Source of the DNA: an uncultured Clostridiaceae bacterium | GTDB taxonomy: Bacteria > Bacillota > Clostridia > Lachnospirales > Lachnospiraceae | Assembly (NCBI GenBank): GCA_949948825.1 | Contig: CATLIJ010000215.1 | Location: 1 to 5,030, forward strand | Direction of reading: 5' to 3' | Length of the DNA: 5,030 bases | Shown: one piece after another, positions 1 to 5,030 of the stretch | How the letters are laid out: each line of letters opens with the position of its first letter | Numbering within the stretch: position 1 is the first letter of the stretch | Position numbers and translations under genes: made by a program | The notes under the pieces: model-generated | Databases searched by the model: none | What the model saw: the letters and a program-made list of their open reading frames with translations, nothing else | What the model was told of the DNA's origin: nothing

Positions 1-897
1 CTCTGCCAGAAAAATACCAGTATTTGTCTTTGCATTTCTGGAATGGACAAACGGCTCCATTTTCTTTTTCAGAGGAACTAACAATTTGTCCCCTGCGCCG
101 CTGAGTCCTCCGCCGATACAGATTCTCTCCGGCTGCAAAAGATTCACAAGATTGGCCATTCCCTCTGCCAGATACCACAAAAACTCCTCAACCACCTGGC
201 AGGCCGTCTCATCCTTTTGTTCTGCCGCCTCAAAAATCCTCCGTCCATCCAGTCCTGTTCCGTTTGCGTCCCACAGGGCGAGAAGAGATTCCGGATGCTT
301 CCCAGCCTCCTCCCGACCCCGTTTTACCAAAGCCGTGGCGGACGCATAAGCTTCCAGACATCCGTTCCGTCCGCAGGTACAGGGCCTTCCGCCCCGCTCC
401 ACAACCATGTGGCCAATCTCCCCTGCCGCGCCGTTGCACCCATCCCATATCCTTCCGTCAAAAATAATTCCTCCGCCCACTCCGGTTCCCAATGTCACAG
501 CCACCATGGATTTGCATCCTCTTCCGGCTCCTGCCAGATATTCTCCCCAGGCAGCTGCCTTTGCATCATTCTCTGCAAATACCAGACAGGGAAAACGTTT
601 TTTCATCATTGCCGCAAAAGGCACATTGTTAAATTCCAGATTATTGGCATACTCCACCATGCCCTCTGCCTTGTTGACTGTTCCCGGTATTCCGATTCCC
701 ACACTTCCCAACTCTTCAAAATCCAGTCCGTTCTCCTTCAGAAGTCCTGCTGCCAGTTCCCGGATTGCATCCCCAATCTCCTCCGGCGTCTTTGGCAGCC
801 CAGTGGGAACCGATGCCTTTGCTTTCAGGTGAAAGTCTGAATCCACAAGACCTGCTGCAATGTTGGTTCCGCCTAAATCAATGCCCAGATTAACCAT
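1..897 (-). CDS. ROK-family sugar kinase (glucokinase-like), 3' end cut by window edge
   Basis: My reading of the minus strand gives 299 codons without a stop from the ATG at 897 to the left edge. The N-terminus MVNLGIDLGGTN carries the phosphate-binding motif (D7, G9, G10, T11). IGIPGTV follows at 68-74, then ENDAKAA with presumed catalytic base D111, and the glycine-rich LGTGVGGG at 136-143. The ROK signature is complete: EIGH at 160-163 and the zinc motif CxCGxxGCxE at 173-182, so H163, C173, C175 and C180 should bind zinc. ROK kinases are usually about 290-320 residues, so only a short C-terminal tail should be missing. There is no N-terminal helix-turn-helix, so this is a cytoplasmic ATP-dependent kinase rather than a NagC/XylR-type repressor. 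It starts 11 bases after the lyase-like gene, with a G-rich ribosome binding site abutting that stop codon, so it is cotranscribed. Glucose is the default guess; N-acetylmannosamine, N-acetylglucosamine, fructose or allose are possible. Confidence 0.93.
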   Translation of the reverse strand, partial: MVNLGIDLGGTNIAAGLVDSDFHLKAKASVPTGLPKTPEEIGDAIRELAAGLLKENGLDFEELGSVGIGIPGTVNKAEGMVEYANNLEFNNVPFAAMMKKRFPCLVFAENDAKAAAWGEYLAGAGRGCKSMVAVTLGTGVGGGIIFDGRIWDGCNGAAGEIGHMVVERGGRPCTCGRNGCLEAYASATALVKRGREEAGKHPESLLALWDANGTGLDGRRIFEAAEQKDETACQVVEEFLWYLAEGMANLVNLLQPERICIGGGLSGAGDKLLVPLKKKMEPFVHSRNAKTNTGIFLAE

Positions 898-908
898 TCC
901 TCTCCCCC
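898..908 (-). promoter_or_regulatory. Ribosome binding site of the ROK kinase gene
   Basis: The whole 11-base gap reads GGGGGAGAGGA on the minus strand and runs from the TAA of the upstream gene directly into the ATG. It is purine-only and contains GGAG and GAGG, so it fits a Shine-Dalgarno site with short spacing. It supports the start at 897 and suggests translation is coupled to the upstream gene. Confidence 0.7.
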
Positions 909-2552
909 TTATTCAAGTATGCGGATTGTAAATTTTTTCTCAAAGGGCGTGTAGGCATTACAGTAAATGGTATAGCCCTCTGTATTTTTCTCTTCTCCGG
1001 AATAATGTCCCTGGAACTCATGCTCACCAAACCCAGGGCCTGCCTGCATCCGCTTTCCCTCATACTCCAAGGTTATGGTTCCGTCCCGAAGAATCATCCC
1101 TTCTCCGGCTGCTGCTTTCAGCCAAAAGGCGTCATGAGCCACTGTTGTTCCTGCCGGAATATTCAGCTCCAGCCTCATGGGAAGCCGGTTCAGCCCTTCT
1201 GTCTGTATGGTCAGCTCTATCCCGTCCTTCAGCTCCTTTACCTCCACCCGGGTCCTGATTCTGGAATTGATAAGCTTCTCCCGCTTGGAATGGTCCATTT
1301 TCCACCAGTCAGATGTGCCGGGAGACTGTTGAAAAGGAAGATAAAACCATCCCTCTGCCATTCCCGTAAGCACACATCCATTCTCCCTTTCCTCCAGCTC
1401 CCCAGGAATAAAATTGCGGATATCACAATAGCTTTCTCCCAGCTTTACCCCAATCATCATGGATTTGCTCTTGATATACAAAAACGAGGATTTCCCTTTC
1501 ACTGCCGTATATCCATAGCCTGGACTCTTCACCCGCAGCACTCCGGAATTTTTAAAATATTTCCGGTATGTTTTTAAAAAACCATAATGGGTAAAGGAAT
1601 GGTTCATCATTTTTTCGTCATCCATAATAAGGTGCAGACAGTCCGGGGCCAGATCCCCCCGCTCCTTGTTATCCCGAATAATCTTGTGGGCAGCCCCGTC
1701 AAAGATCTCCTGCCCTTCATGGCTGCACAAAAAAAGATACTGATAAAAGTACTTATCTGCATAGCTTTGCTTTCCCCGGTCCTGTCTGGTGGAATTTTCC
1801 GTGAAAATCGTATCATCCGAATCAATGTAATACAGCATCATGGAAAGATTCCGCCTCACATAACCAAGATACGTCTCATCCCCAGTCTCCCGGAACAAGG
1901 CCATCATAGCATTGTTTACCACTGCATTGTAATTGCCCGTGGAACGCTCTGCGTATTCCCCATCCTCATCCCCGTCAATTCCTTCTCCCAGATAGCGTTC
2001 CGCCTGCTTTCGCAGCTTGTCCGCAAATTCCTTCTCCTCCTGAAACAATCCGGCGCCCTGGATTAAAGCTGCTGTAATACCCCATCTGTGATTCGGCGTA
2101 TGAAAACCGCCGGATGCCACAGCCTCCAGGGCCCGGTGCATGAGAGTGAGATATTTTTCTCTTAATTGTTTCATCTGGAACGAATGGTCATCGTACCGTA
2201 CCAGCAGCCGGTACGCCCCGTAAAGCCGCTTAAAGCAAAAGGACGTATCTGCTGCGGATTTAAAATTGCAGGAGGGAAAGTCAAAGCTGCCATCCTCCCT
2301 CTGAAGTCTCCCCACAAAATCCAGGGCCAGATTCATGGCGTCATACAATTCCTGCTGATGATAAAAACTGCTGTTGTCATTGAGATATACTGCCATAGCT
2401 GTACACAGCGCATAAATCGTCGGTTTGGCTTCCAGAATCCCGCTCCGCATCCCCCCATACATAGGGCTTTCCGGATTTTTCTCCTGTAAGTCCAAAAACT
2501 GCTGTGTCCGGATCTCTGCTCCCTTTCGCAGATGTGATAAATAACGCTCCAT
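909..2552 (-). CDS. Heparinase II/III-like protein; putative cytoplasmic oligosaccharide lyase
   Basis: This 547-residue protein is complete. Residues about 40-330 are helical and rich in repeated aromatic/leucine helices, as in an (alpha/alpha) toroid. From about 340 to the end it turns into beta-strand-rich sequence (for example RTRVEVKELKDGIELTIQ at 433-450), like the C-terminal sandwich of polysaccharide lyases. Conspicuous motifs are DGSFDFPS (87-94), GGFHTPNHRW (148-157), EYAERSTGNYNAVVNNAMMA (199-218), DDTIFTENSTRQDRG (246-260) and HSFTHYGF (318-325). The NH pair (154-155) followed about 53 residues later by Y208 resembles the His/Tyr layout recalled for heparinase II and PL17 lyases. 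There is no signal peptide or membrane segment, so it should act in the cytoplasm on imported sugar. It lies 44 bases after the MalG-type permease and just before a sugar kinase, which supports a role in breaking down the imported substrate. The ATG at 2552 has GGAGGG five bases upstream. The gene is certain; lyase activity is inferred, and a glycoside hydrolase remains possible. Confidence 0.62.
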   Translation of the reverse strand: MERYLSHLRKGAEIRTQQFLDLQEKNPESPMYGGMRSGILEAKPTIYALCTAMAVYLNDNSSFYHQQELYDAMNLALDFVGRLQREDGSFDFPSCNFKSAADTSFCFKRLYGAYRLLVRYDDHSFQMKQLREKYLTLMHRALEAVASGGFHTPNHRWGITAALIQGAGLFQEEKEFADKLRKQAERYLGEGIDGDEDGEYAERSTGNYNAVVNNAMMALFRETGDETYLGYVRRNLSMMLYYIDSDDTIFTENSTRQDRGKQSYADKYFYQYLFLCSHEGQEIFDGAAHKIIRDNKERGDLAPDCLHLIMDDEKMMNHSFTHYGFLKTYRKYFKNSGVLRVKSPGYGYTAVKGKSSFLYIKSKSMMIGVKLGESYCDIRNFIPGELEERENGCVLTGMAEGWFYLPFQQSPGTSDWWKMDHSKREKLINSRIRTRVEVKELKDGIELTIQTEGLNRLPMRLELNIPAGTTVAHDAFWLKAAAGEGMILRDGTITLEYEGKRMQAGPGFGEHEFQGHYSGEEKNTEGYTIYCNAYTPFEKKFTIRILE

Positions 2553-2596
2553 ACTTTCCCTCCATTTCCCGTTCTAAACAGTGCAGCCTGATTGCA
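2553..2596 (-). other. 44-base gap between permease and lyase-like gene
   Basis: Apart from the ribosome binding site, this gap holds part of a small inverted repeat, CTGAT-GCA-ATCAG (2588-2600), which spans the stop codon of the MalG-type permease. There is no T-run after it and no convincing promoter, so I read this as an ordinary intra-operon spacer. Confidence 0.5.
2558..2563 (-). promoter_or_regulatory. Ribosome binding site of the lyase-like gene
   Basis: GGAGGG on the minus strand lies five bases before the ATG at 2552. An alternative ATG at 2565 is in another frame, and its open frame is only 62 codons inside the lyase gene, so this site fixes the start at 2552. Confidence 0.75.
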
Positions 2597-3433
2597 TCAG
2601 CCTTTCACGCCGCTGGCGGCAAGGCCGCCGGTGATGTACCGCTGCAATATAATAAATATAACAATAATCGGAATGATTGACAAGATGGATGCAGCCAGAA
2701 TGGAATTCCAGTCAACGCCCATGGTTCCGATATAGCTTTTTATGGCAATCTGAATGGTAAAATTATCCTGATCTGACAATACCATCAGCGGAAGGATATA
2801 ATCGTTCCATCTCCACATAAAAGAAAAGATTGTCAATGTAACTGTAACCGAAGAGCCTAAAGGAAGCATCAATGCCCGGAAAATATGAAACTCTGACGCT
2901 CCGTCCAGTCTCCCTGACTCCACTAATTCCAAAGGGATTGACATATAGTGCTGCCGGTACATAAAAATACCGGTTGTGGTTGTAACCACAGGCAGTATAC
3001 ATCCCCAAATATTATTGTAAAGCCCCATTTCACTGACCACTGTAAACTGAGCGATGGTGAGAATCTCGCCTGGAATCAAGGTTCCCAGCAAGAACACGGC
3101 AAACACCTTATTTACATAAGTGATTTCCTTCCGGTAAATGGCAAGGGCATAGCCGCACATGGCGCTGATCACCACTGTAATTACTGTGCCGACTATGGCA
3201 AGAAACAGACTGTTCTTCACATAGTTAAACAATCCATCCTCCACCACGCCTGCATAGGAGCTGGCATCCGGATTCTGCGGAAACAGATGCAGCGGATAAG
3301 CGAACAACTCTGAGGACGGCTTAAAAGAGCTAAAGCACAGCCAGATAATCGGAAAGATCATCAGAAATGCAACTGCCATCCCAAGAAGCGTCACTAAGGT
3401 TACTTCCAGTTTGCGTTTTGCTGCTCCATCCAT
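2597..3433 (-). CDS. Carbohydrate ABC transporter permease, MalG type (CUT1 family)
   Basis: This is the second membrane subunit of a sugar importer, 278 residues, the usual length for the family. Hydrophobic segments lie near 11-34, 73-98, 108-131, 141-158, 194-207 and 245-263, consistent with six membrane helices. The cytoplasmic EAA loop, which docks on the ATPase, is at 172-191 (starts ESGRLDGAS, ends MLP); it has ESG where EAA is usual, while the G178 and LP positions are kept. WRWNDYILPL at 207-216 and the C-terminal tail ending GLAASGVKG are typical of MalG-type proteins. The ATG at 3433 shares its A with the TAA of the preceding permease, and GGAGGTGA six bases upstream is a near-perfect Shine-Dalgarno, so the start is secure and the two permeases are translationally coupled. 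It should pair with the MalF-type subunit in the membrane. The sugar carried cannot be told from the sequence. Confidence 0.96.
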   Translation of the reverse strand: MDGAAKRKLEVTLVTLLGMAVAFLMIFPIIWLCFSSFKPSSELFAYPLHLFPQNPDASSYAGVVEDGLFNYVKNSLFLAIVGTVITVVISAMCGYALAIYRKEITYVNKVFAVFLLGTLIPGEILTIAQFTVVSEMGLYNNIWGCILPVVTTTTGIFMYRQHYMSIPLELVESGRLDGASEFHIFRALMLPLGSSVTVTLTIFSFMWRWNDYILPLMVLSDQDNFTIQIAIKSYIGTMGVDWNSILAASILSIIPIIVIFIILQRYITGGLAASGVKG

Positions 3434-3447
3434 TACACCTCACCTCC
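3433..3447 (-). promoter_or_regulatory. TAATG stop-start overlap with strong ribosome binding site
   Basis: The MalF-type gene ends in TAA and the MalG-type gene begins with ATG on the shared base at 3433. The Shine-Dalgarno GGAGGTGA at 3440-3447 lies inside the last codons of the upstream gene, encoding its Gly-Gly-Glu tail. This arrangement is typical of translational coupling, which keeps the two membrane subunits in equal amounts. Confidence 0.85.
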
Positions 3448-4317
3448 ACCTTTTGTTGCCTTAAACTGCACCATGGCAATCACAATAAACAAAATACTGA
3501 TCACAATTCCTGCTGCTGACGCATAACCATACCTGGACTGATTAAAACCCTGGTCAAATATGTACTGGACAATATAAGTGGTGGACGAACCTGGTCCCCC
3601 AAGGGAAATTCCCTGTACCAGTGCATATTCCTTTAAAAGGTTTACCGTAGACAAAAGCAGGACAATAAATGTAGTTGGCATCAGAAGAGGCAAGGTAATC
3701 TGGAAAAATGCCTGAGCCTTCTTTGCCCCGTCCACACTGGCTGCCTCGTAAAGCTCCTTTGAAATATTGTTGATCCCCCCAACATACAGAAGCATATAAT
3801 AGCCCGCAGAAATCCAGTTGGAAGCCACACTGATTACCACTGTGGCTAACACCGGATTTAAAGACCATTCCAGAGGGCTGATTCCCATTTTCTGCAAAAG
3901 AAAATTCACCAGTCCGTATTCCTGTCCAAACATCCAGTTGATGGTAATACCAGCTACCAGAGCTGAGAACAACACTGGAATGTACACCAATGTCCGCACA
4001 ATGGTAGTTCCCTTCACGCTTTGGGAAGTAACCAAAGCCGCCAAAAGCAGGGGAATGGCAATCTTAAAGGGCAGGTTGCAGACCGTATACACAATTGTTC
4101 TGGAAAGGGTCTTATAAAAATCCCCGCTTGTCAAAATATCCAGATAGTTTTTGATTCCCACAAAATCCATGGTTTTCCATCCGTCGTAGTTGGTAAGCGA
4201 AAACCAAACACTCATCCCTAAAGGAAGCAGAAAAAACACTCCAAACAGCAGCAGGGACGGAATCACAAACATCCAGAAAGACCTGTCATGGCAAAATGCC
4301 TGATTTTTCCTTTTCAT
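3433..4317 (-). CDS. Carbohydrate ABC transporter permease, MalF type (CUT1 family)
   Basis: This is the first membrane subunit of the importer, 294 residues. It lacks the extra N-terminal helices and large periplasmic loop of E. coli MalF and matches the short form common in Gram-positive bacteria. Hydrophobic segments lie near 14-36, 72-96, 107-130, 155-178, 213-228 and 263-284, giving six membrane helices. PLGMSVWFSLTNYDGW at 32-47 is the usual sequence after the first helix. The EAA loop at 191-210 (EAASVDGA, ending ITLP) is canonical and should contact the shared ATPase. GGPGSST at 240-246 and the aromatic Y263-Y265 region are typical of the family. The ATG at 4317 has AGGAGG nine bases upstream. 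It follows the binding-protein gene after a 94-base gap containing a hairpin, and overlaps the next permease by one base. No ATPase gene is next to it. Confidence 0.96.
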   Translation of the reverse strand: MKRKNQAFCHDRSFWMFVIPSLLLFGVFFLLPLGMSVWFSLTNYDGWKTMDFVGIKNYLDILTSGDFYKTLSRTIVYTVCNLPFKIAIPLLLAALVTSQSVKGTTIVRTLVYIPVLFSALVAGITINWMFGQEYGLVNFLLQKMGISPLEWSLNPVLATVVISVASNWISAGYYMLLYVGGINNISKELYEAASVDGAKKAQAFFQITLPLLMPTTFIVLLLSTVNLLKEYALVQGISLGGPGSSTTYIVQYIFDQGFNQSRYGYASAAGIVISILFIVIAMVQFKATKGGGEV

Positions 4318-4326
4318 TATATAGTT

Positions 4327-4332
4327 CCTCCT
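4327..4332 (-). promoter_or_regulatory. Ribosome binding site of the MalF-type permease gene
   Basis: AGGAGG on the minus strand lies nine bases before the ATG at 4317. It is a full-strength Shine-Dalgarno and supports that start. It sits a few bases after the hairpin at 4341-4363, so folding upstream could affect access to it. Confidence 0.85.
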
Positions 4333-4337
4333 GGTTC

Positions 4338-4363
4338 AAAAACAAACCTTTTTCCGGTTCGTT
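4338..4363 (-). terminator. Intercistronic hairpin with T-run; possible partial terminator or mRNA 3'-end stabiliser
   Basis: On the minus strand AACGAACC (4363-4356) pairs with GGTTTGTT (4348-4341) across a seven-base loop GGAAAAA. This gives eight pairs including one G-U. The last two T of the arm and the next three make five T in a row (4342-4338). The stem has only three G-C pairs, so full termination is unlikely. In sugar importer operons such elements between binding-protein and permease genes are known to raise the binding protein above the membrane subunits, by partial termination or by protecting the upstream message from decay. That role here is inferred from position and shape. Confidence 0.5.
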
Positions 4364-4375
4364 GACTGATTTCCA

Positions 4376-4408
4376 TTCACGGCAGTACATGCCTGTGGAG
4401 AGCGTGAA
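4376..4408 (-). repeat. Bulged inverted repeat just after the binding-protein stop
   Basis: On the minus strand TTCAC (4408-4404) pairs with GTGAA (4380-4376), and inside it GGCA (4393-4390) pairs with TGCC (4384-4381) around a five-base loop. On the 3' side the two arms are contiguous; on the 5' side a ten-base bulge separates them. It lies only a few bases after the stop codon at 4412 and could cap the 3' end of a processed binding-protein message. The repeat is visible; any function is speculative. Confidence 0.3.
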
Positions 4409-4411
4409 GCT

Positions 4412-5029
4412 TTAATAAGCATTCCCCCACTTGGAAGACTCTGCCAATGCCTTGGCAAACCCGTCCAGAGCATCCTTTGCAGACAATTCCCCTGCCACTG
4501 CACGCTTGATGGCATCCCGGTATTCATTGTCCTTATAGGTTCTCCAGGAAGAGCTCTCATCCACCATAAAGGTATCTGTCACATAATTGGCCTCATTCTG
4601 AATAATCTCAAAATCTGCTTTTGCTTTGTCTGTATCTGGCGTATAGGTAATATCATTCATCACAGACGGCTCTTTGCGGATTTGTAAAAATTCTGTGTAA
4701 TGTTCTTTTTCATACAGCCAGGTTAAGAACTGTTTTGCAAGCTCCGGATTCTTGCCATTTACCGGAATCGCCAGAGCCTCTCCGCCGATGATGGCTGACT
4801 GTCCTGCGCTTCCCTTGGGGGTTGGCATTACGCCAAAGGCAAATTTCGAAATTTCATTGGTAAAGGTATTGTAATTCCAGGAACCGGAAAGCAGAATTGC
4901 TGCATCTCCATTCTTAAAATACTCCACCGGATTGTCTGTGGTTCCGCCGGCCCAAATTGCTTTTGGCATCACTTCATTGTTCGCCTGTACAAAACGCTCT
5001 AAGGTCTGAATATTCTCCGGACTGTTGAC
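4412..5029 (-). CDS. Extracellular sugar-binding protein of an ABC importer, C-terminal 205 residues
   Basis: The frame is open to the right edge, so the N-terminus, including the expected lipoprotein signal peptide, is outside the window. The GTG at 4972 is an internal valine, since the frame continues upstream with VNSPENIQTLERFVQANNE. What is seen is the second half of a family 1 solute-binding protein. It has the AAILLSGSWNYNTF segment (an F/W-rich hinge element usual in this family), then FAFGVMPTPKG, GGEALAIPVNGKNPELAKQFLTWL and a helical C-terminus ending KWGNAY. Such proteins are normally about 420-460 residues, so about half is present. In Gram-positive bacteria it would be tethered to the outer face of the membrane and deliver an oligosaccharide to the two permeases encoded next. 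It is the first gene seen in the operon. The ligand cannot be deduced. Confidence 0.93.
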   Translation of the reverse strand, partial: VNSPENIQTLERFVQANNEVMPKAIWAGGTTDNPVEYFKNGDAAILLSGSWNYNTFTNEISKFAFGVMPTPKGSAGQSAIIGGEALAIPVNGKNPELAKQFLTWLYEKEHYTEFLQIRKEPSVMNDITYTPDTDKAKADFEIIQNEANYVTDTFMVDESSSWRTYKDNEYRDAIKRAVAGELSAKDALDGFAKALAESSKWGNAY

Positions 5030-5030
5030 T

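Noticed and set aside
217..840. Long plus-strand open frame of 207 codons, with others overlapping it at 86-349 and 407-832
   Set aside because: They lie opposite the ROK kinase, which has complete family motifs on the minus strand. Their translations are rich in Ser, Pro, Cys and His, as expected of antisense shadows.
1..897. ROK protein as a transcriptional repressor of the operon (NagC/XylR type)
   Set aside because: The protein begins directly with the kinase motif GIDLGGTN and has no N-terminal DNA-binding domain.
1005..2066. Plus-strand open frames of 190 (1005-1577) and 159 (1587-2066) codons
   Set aside because: They are antisense to the lyase-like gene, have no good ribosome binding site that I can see, and show no recognisable domain.
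2588..2600. Small inverted repeat CTGAT-GCA-ATCAG over the stop codon of the MalG-type gene
   Set aside because: Five pairs with a three-base loop and no T-run are expected by chance; there is no evidence of regulation.
2615..2629. GC-rich inverted repeat GGCGGC-CTT-GCCGCC near the end of the MalG-type gene
   Set aside because: It encodes the conserved C-terminal Gly-Gly-Leu-Ala-Ala stretch and has no T-run after it, so codon choice explains it better than a terminator.
4336..4560. Minus-strand open frame of 74 codons covering the gap after the binding-protein gene
   Set aside because: Most of it lies within the binding-protein gene in another frame and its composition is not protein-like, so it does not explain the gap.
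4412..4972. A separate 186-residue gene starting at GTG 4972
   Set aside because: The frame stays open upstream to the window edge and continues as typical binding-protein sequence, so the GTG is an internal valine codon.
1..5030. CRISPR array, insertion sequence, tRNA or rRNA gene
   Set aside because: I saw no spaced direct repeats, terminal inverted repeats with a transposase, or RNA gene signatures; nearly all of the window is coding.

Overview
The window holds one compact, single-strand block of five genes, all on the minus strand and read from the right edge to the left. In order of transcription they are: the C-terminal 205 residues of an ABC-transporter sugar-binding protein (cut by the right edge), two sugar ABC permeases of the MalF and MalG types, a 547-residue protein with no signal peptide that looks like a heparinase II/III-type (alpha/alpha toroid plus beta-sandwich) lyase, and a ROK-family sugar kinase (cut by the left edge after 299 residues). 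The long open frames on the plus strand are shadows of these genes.

The organism is most likely a Firmicute of the Clostridia, probably a gut Lachnospiraceae. This is inferred from the strong AGGAGG/GGAGGTGA ribosome binding sites, moderate GC content by eye, the style of the CUT1-type importer without its own ATPase, and the protein sequences. No 16S or other marker gene is present, so this remains an inference.

Layout from right to left: binding protein 5029-4412; a 94-base gap (4411-4318) with a hairpin and T-run that looks like a partial terminator, plus a second, bulged hairpin; MalF-type permease 4317-3433; MalG-type permease 3433-2597, whose start codon shares one base with the preceding stop (TAATG); a 44-base gap; lyase-like protein 2552-909; an 11-base gap; ROK kinase 897 to the edge. 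The spacing indicates one operon. Its promoter lies outside the window, to the right.

A working model: the binding protein captures an oligosaccharide outside the cell, the two permeases import it using an ATPase encoded elsewhere, the cytoplasmic lyase-like enzyme splits it, and the ROK kinase phosphorylates a released monosaccharide. The substrate cannot be read from the sequence. The lyase-like protein is the least understood part and the best candidate for something undescribed.
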